Source: Ischnura elegans (lineage: Eukaryota; Arthropoda; Insecta; Odonata; Coenagrionidae). Taken from it: 64,000 bases of DNA. Below are positions 23,851-36,700 of the stretch, one piece after another. The translations under genes were made by a program, and so were the position numbers. Position 1 is the first letter of the stretch. Every line of letters starts with the position of its first letter. The stretch spans positions 111,872,917 through 111,936,916 of the forward strand of contig NC_060254.1 in the NCBI RefSeq assembly GCF_921293095.1, read 5' to 3'. The notes below the pieces were generated by a model, which was given only the letters and a program-made list of their open reading frames with translations, had not been told where the DNA came from and searched no databases.

Positions 23851-24122
23851 CGTACAACAGAGGAGATGTTTCGCCGTGTGAAGGAGCACAGAAAATGCTG
23901 GCAGAAAGGAGATACCGCCTTTCTTGTGGCGAAACATGTCCCGAAGATAAACATTCATGTGATTTTGACCCAGAGATCGTCCATGTGGAGAAAAAAGGCC
24001 GAAGACTGGACACCTTGAAAAAACTGGAAATCGAGCAAGAGGGAGCCATTTATCTTACGAACGAACAAATATTTTTTGGACATTCCCCACTCCATGCCAT
24101 CCCAAAGCACACCACGAAATGA
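23851..24122 (+). pseudogene. GIY-YIG endonuclease C-terminal relic (Penelope-like)
   Basis: The frame at 23857 reads FRRVKEHRKCWQKGDTAFLV then AKHV, which is the 'R..EH...G....LAKH' part of Penelope GIY-YIG domains. Around 23945 a +1-type frameshift moves the match to the other frame: CDFDPEIVHVEKKGRRLDTL, KKLEIEQ (with the catalytic Glu of LEIE) and NEQIFFGHSPLHAIPK. The same block appears intact in the ORF at 38012-38650 ([12 protein letters not shown]..., YSPLLEIPL). The GIY-YIG core itself was lost or displaced by the upstream insertion. Confidence 0.65.
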
Positions 24123-24215
24123 TGCATGACGCAATCCTAAACTGACCCTTCCACCTGCCACCCATTCATTCTGTATAAATACAGCTCCGTGACCAACTAA
24201 TCCTCATTGTGCATA

Positions 24216-24247
24216 CTTGATATTAGACCTAACGGTTGAAACGTGTC
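24216..24247 (+). ncRNA. hammerhead-ribozyme-like motif in Penelope 3' tail
   Basis: CTTGAT followed by stem GACC/GGTT with loop TAAC, then GAAAC, GT and GTC. This follows the hammerhead order CUGAUGA, stem II, GAAA(C), short stem III, GUC cleavage triplet. CTTGAT deviates from CTGATGA, so the copy is probably inactive. An inverted relative is at 21806-21846. Confidence 0.4.
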
Positions 24248-24358
24248 GTACTTTAAAATAAACCTGTGGAAAAGTGCCATCTCTATTTACTTTTAATACT
24301 TACAGGATGTCATTCCACTGCAATTTGCCTGCATCTGTTACTTTTAAAAATCAAATAA

Positions 24359-24624
24359 TAGACAGCCTTAATAAAGCACTGAATATTATTTTGCCACCAT
24401 TATTCAGATTACTTTTAAACTGATCCACATGACATTGAGAAAAGAAATGCTTTAATTTCTACAGGTATTTAACATTAATCACTGAATAATTAATTTTTTC
24501 CAACCAATATCTTACAAAAAGGCACAGATATTAAACATACTAAAGAACAAAATTATTTCAGTTGAACAAAACATATTTAAAGTAGATGAGAAATTAAAGA
24601 TGGGACCCATTCAAATATGCAACC
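24359..24624 (-). other. PSMB7 3' untranslated region and downstream
   Basis: Follows the PSMB7 stop on the minus strand. No AATAAA is visible, but ATTAAA (plus-strand TTTAAT at 24451-24456) lies about 170 nt after the stop and could be the poly(A) signal. The 3' UTR therefore ends close to the Penelope copy. Confidence 0.35.
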
Positions 24625-24754
24625 TTATGAGGATGTATCCATTGACTCTTCAGAGGGATCTATCTTTTTGACAGAAACCTCTTCGATGACAATGGGAATG
24701 GTTTTAGAGCTAAGGATTGCAGTAGTCCCTCGCTTGTAACGATAAGATCCTTGC
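24625..24754 (-). CDS. PSMB7: PSMB7 last coding exon (6)
   Basis: Acceptor CTCTTTACAG, then G completing Arg and [20 protein letters not shown], ending in EESMDTSS and TAA. This is the long C-terminal arm of beta2, which in the assembled proteasome wraps around beta3; human beta2 likewise ends in MDTS. It lies 12.6 kb from the previous exon. Confidence 0.93.
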
Positions 24755-27700
24755 CTGTAAAGAGATAAAAAATATGTCAGTTGTTGGTCACTAGACAAAT
24801 AGCCTGTGGATAACTAATAAATCCACACATGGAAATAATTATTTGAACTCGCACACTAAGCCACAGCACCTTGGTTTGACAATACAGGTAAAAATGAAGG
24901 AGATTGGACATAAGACGCAAATATCAACATCTACCTTGATCACTACATTATCGATTCAAAAATTTTCTGAAAAATGGTTATGTAAAGATCAATTTTGAAG
25001 AGCAATACATATTAATAACAATCAAAATATTAGTAATTATTTTAATGTAATTATTTCGTGATTTAATTGATAGAATTAATATGATTAATTTTATCATCAC
25101 AACATTCATGAGATATCTAATATGCCCGCTCACTTTTTTCTACATAATTTACGCAAAATAAACAATATATTATTATTTATACAGTTATTCTGTTACTTTG
25201 GAATGCTTCCCGGACTCAGTGAAAGCTTTCTTCGCCAGTTCGCTATCTTTTTAGCGGCGATAACAAGGTTGTACCTGTATTATTACGGCTCCATGTAAGC
25301 ACTGGTTTCGAAAACCACGTATTGGCAGCTGCATGATCACGGATACAGAAAAGTGGAAAAATGCTTCAAAACCACTGTGCGACGTCGAAAATAACACTTT
25401 CAGGCAGCACGCCATTGCTCCACGTAGTCGCGTTTCGCACTCGTTGCCTGGGATGCAACTGCTGCTGCAGGACATGTGTTCATGAATGATCACGGAGTGC
25501 GATCGCTCACTGAGAGGCTTGAAAAACAGGAAGATGGAGCTCCCGCGAATGCACTAGTGAGCGATTGCTTCCGTTAAACAAAGGGGAATCTAATGGAAAT
25601 AATAAGCTCGGTGTATCCTAGCGTTCAAATGCAATACCGTATATCTCCGAATATAGTCCCTCCCCCCTAATTTTGAGACCTCAGTTTTGGGAAAAAATTT
25701 AAAATGCAAAGGAAGGCAATTTTTCTGTGGTTAGCAAGTTAAGATACTAGAGTCATTAAAAACTATTTTTTTCTATGAAGATTAAGAACAAATATGTTCA
25801 CATATTTTCCATCATAACAAAATAACTATACCTAAAACATGTTGCGATTCATTGCATGTGTCAGTAATTTATAGTTCCTTAACCAGATGTAATGAAGAAA
25901 TGAGAAAAATTTTTAAGTATCCAAGGCTATTGTATTTTTTTTAAACATTCACAAATTATTAATATTTTTGATTTACAAATGACTACAAACAATGTCAATA
26001 TATAGGTAAGCTTTCACTTAAAGCTATTAAACAGTATTGCATTTGGCCCTGAAACTTCCTTAGATCCAGTGTAACACACCCATCAAGTCATCACAAATCC
26101 ACGTGACTAGAAGAATGAAGGAAATCTAAATAAAATTGTGATATATAAATTATAAATACTATAAAAATATTGCCATCAAATGCCTGCTAAGTAAAATAAT
26201 TAACCTACAGGACTTAAAAATATCAAAGTAATAAAATTAAGAAATAAACTTTTTCCAACAAACATTAAAACTGAAAAAATATGATATCTCCTTAGTTATT
26301 AAAATGGAATAAACTTTTTGATTTCTCAATCATCTTTTTCAAACGAATCACAACTTCCAGTCTCATCAGAGGAATCATTTTCTTCTCCTGGATTCCAATC
26401 CTCATCACTCTCCTCTGAATCTGATTTTTCCCAAGTAATATCATCTTCTGACCCATCAAGTAGGTTAGAAATGCAGCATTTTTTGAAACTCTTGATTATC
26501 ACAGTTTCTTTGACTGAACTCCAGGCATTTAATATCCACTGCGCAACCATTGCCAGAGATGGCCTCCTTAATTTTCCTCCCTGTGTATATTCTTTTTGCC
26601 CCATAACCATCCACTCATTATAATTTCTTTTAAAGTCATCTTTGAATGGTTTGTTAACCGATACATCCAAAGGTTGTAGTTGGCTGGTTAAACCCCCTGG
26701 GATGACAACCATATCTGTTTGCCTTTTGCTAGCTCTATCTTCACGCTTTCAGGTATGTGGCCCCTAAACGAGTCCAGAACCAGCATGGATGGGATATTTA
26801 GAAGGGCACCCAGCCTCTTTTTCCAAACAACTTTTATCCAATCCAGGACCAATTCTTGCGTCATCCATCCATTTTCTTGAACTCTTATATGCATTCCTGG
26901 GGGAAATTTTTCTTTTGGCATAGTTTTTCTTTTAAAAATGATGTAAGGAGGTAGTTTTCTCCCGTCAGCAGTTATAGCAAGCATGCAAGTCACTTGATTC
27001 TTTTCCTGTCCCGAAGTTTTGACCAGCACTGATTTTGCTCCCTTCTCTTCCACTGTTGTTGAATTCGGCATGTCAATAAAAACTGGAGTTTCATCTGCAT
27101 TTCCCATTTGCCCCAATAAATATCCTTGCCTTTGCCGCAGTTGGATGACATACCTTTGGTAGGCAATAATTTTCTCCTCATAGCAAACCGGAAGACGCTG
27201 TGCAAGTGATGTTCGTCGTCGTAGTGTGAAGCCATTACGCTTCATCATTCTTCTCAACCAGCCTGCACTTGCTCTGAACTTATCCCTCAGAATTCCGCTG
27301 TCCTTGGCAATTTTCAATGCCTCGTCGCGAATCATTGCATAAGTCATACAAAGAGCTTCTGCTCAGCATTTGCGCACGAATTTGACGATATTTTCCTCTA
27401 GTTCTTGGAATCTGCCGCATCGAGGCCCCCGAAATGACTTCCGCGATGTATTAGCCCTTTGCAAGCGAGGTAACTGCGCTTTCCAAAGTCGCACCGACTT
27501 TCTTTCCACGCCAAATTTTTCAGCCGCCATGTGAATACTATGATTAACGGCGTATTCTGCAACGGCTATTTTTAAATTGGCATCGAAACTCTGTCTTTGA
27601 TGGCTTCTTATCTGCCGCAGGGTTGATCCTCGTCTTTCTACTTGATCCATCACGTCACTGTTAAACGTAAAATTATATTTAATAAAGAAAATATCGCGGA

Positions 27701-30700
27701 AATAATTGCGAAACATTATGCGACGTAATTTATCGATCCTACTAACCCTGGTGAATTGAAGATATTCCTCAATAAATTTATCACACTTTCGATGCTGAGT
27801 CGCTGGATTTCGATCAACTGTAGTAATGCCGGCGCTTCTAATTGATGAACACATTGATTCAAAGCCGTCGATTATTGCGCCTTTTCAGAAACAAATGCAT
27901 CAACAATTGCGCATTCTTGTTCTGTGAAGGCGGTAAAGGCAGTGGTTGTAAACACGAACCACACGGGCACATGGACGTATAGTAGCTACGGACGTAGTGA
28001 AATGCTAAATCGTCACGAAAGGTTCACTTTATCTGTTTATTTTTTGCAATGATTTAAATTGTGTAACTATTAAATGAGTTCTAAATTGCGGCGGGTACAT
28101 ATACTATTGATTCAATTCTAGTGTTCGATTAATGTAATGATAGTGTGTTTAGTTTTGATTTTAATTATTTATTGTTTTGCGTCATTAAGTGATCAGTGCC
28201 GATTGAATTATTCTAACAATACTTTTCCAAGAAAAATTAACGGCTACCCGATGGATTCCGTGAAAACGCATATCCAATATGCTATTTGAATCGGAAGAAT
28301 CGTATCTCTACAACATTTATGGTAAAAATTGCCTTAATTTCCAGTAAAACGTGGCAGTATTTACTCACATCTCCGATTATAATCCTCATAAATATACTCA
28401 AATAGAAAGACTACGAGAACATTAGCCATTATGCCGTTATTTATAGCTTGATGGTCACCTTTAGTATGCTAAACTGGATTACACTCGAATATAGTCCCCC
28501 CCCCTTACTTTCACTCGGGCATTTTTGGAAAAAAAGGGGGGACTATAATCGGAGATATACAGTAATTCCTGCGATTTTGCGTTTGATTTCATTTTTTATA
28601 AATATCGCGGAATATATTGAGCGAGAGTGAAAATCATGCACGGATAATCCGCAACACGGATATGCTGCAGCCGCATAGTCGGGAGTCTGCTGTATTTTCT
28701 TACATGCAGGGAACACTGAGAAAAGTATATTTAATCTATTCACTGGTACATGGTGTCTATTGTATGGGATGTGCTAGCAAGATTTTTCTCAGGGTGAAGA
28801 GACTGGCAAGAAGAAATTATAAATTTTACTTTGAGACGACTTTTTGAGTTCCTCCAGAATTAAAATTTCTCTCAAACTTCAAATATGCCGAATAAAAAAT
28901 TTAAACTTTGTTTTTCCACAGAATATATTTATAAATTACACGACCACGGTTTCGACACTCCGCGTCATTCTCAAGCGACAAGTACAGTGGTTCAACATCC
29001 TTAAATACCTTACATATAGCCAGAGCGAGTGGATGGGTGACTGTAGGCTTGGGGGGGGGGGGGGGTTAGGAGGGTGGAAGGGGAGGGGATGGGTCTTCCC
29101 CTGGTCGTAAAACCAAGGGGGAGTGGGAGGATGGGGAGGTAGGTAAAGCTGATGCATGCAAGCTGACTAACTGTAGTGAAAGGTGGGCAAACTACAGTTA
29201 GTCAGCTTGCATGCATCAGCTCTACCTACCTCCCCATCCTCCCACTCCCCCTTGGTTTTACGACCAGGGGAAGACCCATCCCCTCCCCTTCCACCCTCCT
29301 AACCCCCCCCCCCAAGCCTACAGTCACCCATCCACTCGCTCTGGCTATATGTAAGGTATTTAAGGATGTTGAACCACTGTACTTGTCGCTTGAGAATGAC
29401 GCGGAGTGTCGAAACCGTGGTCGTGTAATTTATAAATATATTCTGTGGAAAAACAAAGTTTAAATTTTTTATTCATCATGAGTAAGTTCCACTCAGTAAC
29501 GCCTCAAACCATCAACTTCAAATATGCCCTTAATATGCTTTCAAGTCTGCATCCTGTGACTAGTCAACGAAGTCTATTACTCCCCCTAACCTTGAAGGAC
29601 TTCTTGGACTGTATGTAAATGAAATTCTTGATGCTAATTTATGATTATTCAATGATATCCCAGCGGTAAATCTCTTTCACACACCTTGTGCAGCTGCGAT
29701 ACAAGAAAAGCACATTCTACCACACATTATTTTGTTTCGTTTGTGTCAAACTAGAAGCAAGCTTATCACCAGGGAGGAAAGAAGAAATGAAAAGGTTTGA
29801 TTCTTAATTGGAAATGGCAAAGCCACTATATGGAGAGAGTGAAAAGCAAGCAGGCAGTTGCTCATCGAAATGAAGTGTTATACAAGTTAAATGTTGTGAA
29901 TAACGGAGCAACAGTATCTGTGGAGCAATGGCAAGGATGGAATTAAGGAACAAAGCTTGCAGATGGAATAGAATACAAACCAAAATTTTGATAACTTTGT
30001 GTGTTATGGAGAAACAAGTAAGTTGCCTCATGACCAACAGGTCATTAATTAAATGATAATGTAATAAAATTAGCAGGTTAGGTGAGAAAATGATCGAGCA
30101 TATACAGGCATCCCCCGAGTTACGTAAGGGATGCGTTCCTGCAGACTCTACGTAGGTCGAAATTTACGTAAGTCGAACCTTTGCCTTAGTGCTTCAGAGA
30201 TTGCGATCGGCACGGTGAAATTCTCCGCGGAGAAATACGCCGTAAATTCACGATGAAGTTTCATTCAATTCACTGCGATATTCATGAACTCTACCGCGTA
30301 TTCTTACGTTATTAGATACAAAATCGATAAACATTAATATAGTCTGAGAGTTGCATCTCGAGCATTGCCAATCTAAATGCGTGATATTATTCCCCGAGTT
30401 GACCGATTGCGTGGATTCGGAAAAGTACGGTATCTCAACGCTACATTACTAAACTGAATACTTAAATTGATTCATTATGTTATACTGCGATCTAAGGGCC
30501 CAAAGAATGCGTCGTATACCTACCTATAAACATTATATCTTCTGCCTTTTATATATTACGTTGATCGATGAATCTGGTGGTTTCACTGTCACAGTTAATA
30601 CACATAGGAGTGTCTAGGACGGTCTAGGATTACGAGCAAATAACACACACAAAAATACCAGTAAATTACTATATTCTTAGATACATTCTCACGCACATAC

Positions 30701-33700
30701 ACTCAATCTTTCACGCACGGAAACATACTTTCATTCTCTCATATCTCAATAAAATAACGTGAAAATATCATCATTTGAATATTTACTTCGCTGGAAACAT
30801 CGAAGAGTATTTCCAAAGCACGAAGCTAATTAAAAGTGAGCTTTTATTCAGCCAACTCCGTCATTAACGTGAAATAAAGTTAGTGGGGAAAAGCTATCAA
30901 TGACGCAATATTCATTTACAGTTGCACACAATATGAGAGAACGAGAAAATGCAGCTTAATAAAATTTTCCGCCAGAAACATGTAAAAAATTACGCAATTA
31001 ATATCGTGTGTCAACTTTTTCTTAACTTTTTCGTGGCGTTCATTGCCAACACTCAAAATTTCAATGCCGTTACGTGTGTACTAAACAATTCTTTTCCGCA
31101 ATAAATATTTCTGCTTGAACTTCATTTTCTTTTAATTCCACAGATGGAAATGTCCAAACTTAAGGATACAATTTTTAAATAGTTGAAAGCCGGAGTTCGG
31201 GTGTGAATGCTGTATAACAAGTTGTATCGTACAGGAATGAGCGCAACCACTTCCATCGCTAGAACTGCAAATTTTCACGATGATTGCTGACTTGGGATTT
31301 ATAAGCGATTTTTACACAGAAATTAATGAAAATTCCTTCGAAGAATGACAAAAATGGGTCAATTTGTTACGTTTAGCTTGTAAAAGACTCGATAACTATT
31401 CGATATTTTTTCTACCATAGGTTGTATGAGCGATAATCTACTTCTTCGCGCTCGCATTCGAAAATTAACGTAATCATTTGAAATATGGTTATTGCTTACT
31501 TAAGTACGGATTTACGTAAGTCGAGACATACGTAACTCGGGGGATGCCTGTATTATAAAATCCTTATATTTAATATTTGTAAACTGGATTTACTCCCGCG
31601 AAATAAATATAATTATTATTATTTTCCCAAAGCAATCAAAATCAGTGAATAAGAGCTACAAGACAGCTTCAAATGATTGAGGGGGTTCCCTGCCTAGGGC
31701 CATTGACTCCTTCATTTCATATGAGGGTAAGAAATATATTTTAAGTTAAATAGATGATTACCGTCATTTTTCTGTTTACCTTAGTCGGATGTGGTTAGTC
31801 CTTTTTTAAAATATACGAGGCCATAGCTACTGTTAATATGAACAGTAAAATTAACAGATTCAGGAGTGAAAATGGTAGAGCATTTATTTACCAAAGTAAG
31901 CAAAATCATTTTGAGAATCGTTAAATTCAGTACAAATTTAGAACATATTAACCCCTGAGCAGAATGAGGTTGCCAACAGAAAAAATGGAACATTAGTGGA
32001 AGAGGCGAGTAATTAGTTAATATTATCTTCAGATTTGTGCAAGAAACCGAGGAGAGAGGCAATCTGAAGAGCTACATATCAAATGAATAGAGGCTCAACA
32101 GTAACATTGCATAAAAGTGATTAAAGTGTGTCATGGAAACAAACCAAATTTGAAAAAATGGAGTGATTGAAAGTTTGGACAATGCTTTATAGTAAGATGT
32201 AGTACAAATTGCAATACACTATGGAGCCAAGGGGAGCAGAAGATAATTATCGGTAGGGATGTAATATCTGGTGAAATTAAATTTATTAGTGGCTGTTCAA
32301 TTGGAGGAAAAAATGTATTCCAACAAAATTGAAGCTGCCACTATTGCTGAGCAAAACATAGGTTTCCTTTACAGTGGGCTGTTAATTTGCCTCTAGCTAC
32401 TTATTTGAGGATTCTAGTTGTCTTGTCTCTCAGAATACAAGTTATTAAATGACAGTAGCTTTATCCTCAGCCGAGGTAGAATACATACAGTAAACCCTCG
32501 ATTATACGAAGCAGGATTTTACGAAGTGATATTGCGGTCCCGGTGAAAAGCCTATGCTAAAAACATGGCGTTATTTGATTATACGAAAAGTTTTGAAATT
32601 ACGAACCTTGGCTCGGTCCCAAGGAGCAAATGGCATTCGTTTATACAAACTATGGCGAAATATTTGTCAGTAAAACTAGTTACGCCGGCCTAGGTAGCTA
32701 AAAAAATCAGCGCTTTTGACCGTGGTCCATCAAAAGTGTGAAATTGTAAATGATAGTGCAACTTTGGAGAGAAAGGGTTCGCCTAAAACCTCACGGAGGG
32801 AATTTAAGGGAAGTAGGAGTTCAGTAAAAATATCGCGACAGACATAATGCCCCTAATTACAGTCGGATCCGGATTTAACATCTTCGGATTTAAAGTTTTT
32901 CCGCATTTAGCGTTTATTTTTTTGGGTCCTGATTCATTCCCTATTAGGACAATGTAAAAATTATCCGTATTTAGTGTTTCAGCATTTTGCATTTTTCCGC
33001 ATTTATGGTTGTATAAATTTGTCCCGCTCAAGATTTTTTTGCCCGATTCAACGTTTTTTCATGACGGTTCATCCAAATCTTCGAATTTATGCTCATCAAC
33101 AAGAACAGTCTCATGAAAGTTTACCAAGAGTCGATAGAATCTACCGGGGAACGCTTCTTCAACTGCTTTCTTCCGCGAGCGCAGCGCTGCGACCTTCAAC
33201 TCGCAAGTTGGGTGATTTGTCTTCTCGTAACGTTTCGCTCCCCTTCTGATCCAAACACCAGGCACTTTTTGTATCAGATCCGATCTAATGGAGCAAAGTC
33301 ATCCCTTAATAACCTCGAACTACCTTATCCTTCACTTCTTGAACTTGACTTCGATGATACGTGACGACTGATGACACGAGTTATCCTCCGAGGGCCGCTA
33401 CATAAATGGTTTTCTCGTTATGTTTTCAATTGATGGCTTATGCCCATTTCAACTCTACTCCCTACGGGCAGTCGATTATTAGCCCAATATTTTTTCAGTC
33501 GGCTACTTTCTCTTTTCAAAAGAGGAGGCCAATATCATTTGCGCAGTTCGCTAGAAGATTCTTTCTATAATCCATTCCAAGGTCAGTTTCCACGGAGGAA
33601 CAGCGAAAGAACAGAGGAAGTGTTTTCCCTGTCATGACCGTGAGTGAGAGCATTCTTTCCCTACGGAACAACATTATTTTACATCATAATTTAGATATCC

Positions 33701-36700
33701 CGGAGCCAATTTATCGACATGCGGCTGGTTGATACCGCTGTCGATTCAAAAATATTTATCTGGTGCTAATTAATGTCAAAAGAGAATGACAATCGGAGTT
33801 TTGACGAACTATCACGGTCCATGACTCTAAATAAATCACTCATGCTGGAAAAAAAATCACCGCATACTCATGGTAGAATAGATGAGCGCGGAAAAATACG
33901 AAAATCCGGCAGGTATCCCTTGGTCGTTGACTTCGACATCATAACCCTGACGAAATTGCCAAACACCAGAGGCACTGACAATTTTTCGGATGAAATCCAG
34001 TTCTGTTGAAGATTAAACCTTTTCACTTAACAGAGTTTAGCTAATCGTTATTCAAGGTCCAAGCAAATTTTATTAAAAGCTGCCGAGAAACAAGGCGAGT
34101 CGGAGTCAAGGTGATCAGCGCGCCGCATAAGCAACTTCTCCCGGCTCCATTCAACCTGCATAAGGCCGCGGATATATGACAACGAATCTGGTGTTATCAT
34201 CGAGTCGAATCACCATCGACGACCACGCATACTAAAATAAAATTCTACTTTTTAGGGTGACCTCGAAATCCAAAATGTGCGCATAGGAGGCTTTTTAAAG
34301 GCTCATAAATCCTTTGTTTCGCCGAGGCAACAGAAAACGTTAAGTTGGCAAAATTCCAGAAAACCTCCCTTTTACTAGATATTCGGTAGTTGATAATTCG
34401 GGATTATAGCGATCTCTAATTCCTCATGATTTTTCGAGTACCTACTTACACCTTTTCTTATTATATTAGAAATGCTGTAGACACCTACATGTCACTTTTA
34501 CAGATAAAATTCTAAATTTCATCAAGACCACTGAAATATGCAAAAAAAATGGAATCACTAATGTCCATAATAATAATGTGTGGGAATGCTTTTAAGTTGA
34601 TGTTTATTAGAATTTTCTTAAAATATTTCATTAAAACAATTGTCATCCTCTCATTACTTAATTTTACTGCCCATTTTTTTAGCTGATTCCTGAAAAGTAT
34701 TATCCAACCTTCATAGGGCAGAGAACATTTCATTAAAGAATTATTTGCTGCATTCAGCACCTTTTAGTTACTTAAAATAATATTTTTTATACATAAAAAG
34801 CCATTCCAATCATTACAGACCCTAAAACCTGAAAAAAATGGCAGGTCCTCATTTAGTGTTTTTCCGCATTTAGTGTTTTAAATTTTGTCCCCCCTGAAAA
34901 ACATTAAATCAGGATTCTACTGTACGTGCCTATTTGTAAACATCGCATCGACTATACTTCGTAGTTTAACATGTCAGGAAGGTCGTGCGGGGTATTTCGT
35001 ACACTCCTACTACACCATTTGCACTGCTGTCAACCTACCTGGTACGTTCGCAAGGCAGGCTGCTGTGAACGTACTTCGAAGACTACTTGACTACTTTTCG
35101 CCAAAGCACTTCGAAGGGTCCCTAATCCGGGACCCTTTCCTCGAAGAACTCACCCTCACTGGCCCCTCTCCTCGACCCTCTGAGCGGGGGGCCTCCCTCC
35201 CCAAAAGTGACCGCTCTGACTGTATTTTGAAAATCTATCAATCAATGCCATCATCAAAAAATGATTGTTTGCATCGCACTCCTGCCAATCAGGCAATCAA
35301 GTACGTCTCAGAACCGTGTTTCTACGATGAGAAATAACAATTTAGTTAACTTTGCTAAAATGGCCAAGTTGATAAAATTGCTATTTTTCAACGCAGAAAC
35401 ACGACTCAAAGATGTACTTGATTTCCTCCACTACAATCGCAAATTGCTGGAAATCGGACGGATTCCCTTTGATAGCACATCATGGGGATGTTTTCTAGGT
35501 TGGTAATTGATACAACTAGCCTACTAGAAATTCTACTGCTACAATATCACGGCTATGGTTGATTTGTTACGTTATACCTTCAGGAAGCTGTAGCGGATGA
35601 AATCGCTGAGGAGATTAGAGGCTTAAAAGATGATTTTGAAAAATACTTGGAAAAAGCAGGAGCACAGCGCGCAACATCAAACGATTATATTGCCCTAGAC
35701 GATAATCTCCAGGCTTGCAACAATGCGACGCCAGTACCTACGTCAGAAGAAGCAGAAGCCGGGACTAGTCATAATCGCAGTGATGGCGAAGATGAAAGTG
35801 AGGGAGTAATTTCACCTAATAATAATGAAGTATACGCTGCCCTCAAAACATAAAGATATTTTGATCTGGCTAACGATTTAGATCCCCAATTTAATTCCCA
35901 TTTATGCAAGTGAGAAACCATGGTGGAAGCGGCAATGGAGAAGGACATTTAACGAAAAAAAAAAAAAACTTTTTTTTTTAAAGATTGAAAAAAGATTTTT
36001 TAGGGTAATATCTTTTCGTGTATGTATTAGCCTTCCTGAATAAAAAACTTAAATATCTTAAATATTGAGCTCTATTTACCACCGACTTATTTTTCAGCCC
36101 ACTCGTAATGAAGACTCACTTCTAACTCTAACTATGAACTTTCTTCTCGCGCACCTCCCCGTTCTACCATGCCGAGAGATCTTTCTTTCCAAAGTCTTTG
36201 TTTACTCCCTTATGCGGCCTTCTACTGATCCTGCTGACACCCACCTCACGCATCCCAAACCCCTCCTTCTCCAGCATTTCCCGTTCACTCCCTCCCAAAG
36301 GTGATGGAGCTTGAGTGCGTCGTAAAAAAATATGGCCCCCAAACGTAGACTGAGGCAGAGCTGAAGCCCCTTTCCCCACCCTTCTTCCTCCTGCCCCCTT
36401 CACCACTCGTTATGCTGACCGCACTCCTTTCCTCAGGCAATCCCCACCCCACTCTTATTCACCCCACCCACTAGGAACGTTCTCCAACTGTGGAGAAGGG
36501 CATGGTTCATCTTTACCGACAACGGTGGTAAGTTTTTAACTGGAGAGAGGCTGAAGAAGTATCTTCCACTATCGGGGATATGGTGCCATGCTTGAAATTG
36601 TCTCTCTTCTTCTCTACCGACTTTTCAATTTAAATTATTTTCTTTGCTCTTTCCACACTATATTTATTTACGATTATGATGTGCCTATTTTTTAGTGCTA

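Larger units (their letters stand above)
21765..24344 (+). mobile_element. Penelope-like retroelement copy with inverted 5' tail
   Basis: Bounded by a 14-bp direct duplication, TAAAAATCAAATAA, at 21751-21764 and 24345-24358. The first ~75 bp (to 21846) is the reverse complement of the 3' tail at 24216-24290. Between them lies a GIY-YIG endonuclease relic (23851-24122), diagnostic of Penelope-like elements; the reverse transcriptase is absent. The inverted 5' piece plus direct 3' piece matches known Penelope integration structures. A 2-kb DNA element (21849-23844) inserted at a TA at the junction, and it carries a further MITE. The 3' end reads TTCCACTGCAATTTGCCTGC, resembling the ends of the foldbacks at 28890 and 57704. 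Confidence 0.65.

Noticed and set aside
28936-29463. Open frames of 73-95 codons on both strands through the palindrome
   Set aside because: Proline/glycine-rich text produced by G/C runs in an inverted repeat; the two frames mirror one another and match no protein.
33059-33364. Opposing frames of 68-91 codons
   Set aside because: Located inside a non-autonomous DNA element, no recognisable motif, antisense to each other.
34885-35337. 150-codon plus-strand frame
   Set aside because: Starts inside the terminal repeat of the element ending at 34922 and shows no family motif; short palindromes (GGGTCCC...GGGACC) explain part of it. A link to the Tigger relic downstream could not be shown.
35957-35980. 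Poly(A)/poly(T) stretch as a retroposon tail
   Set aside because: No target duplication or element body found beside it.
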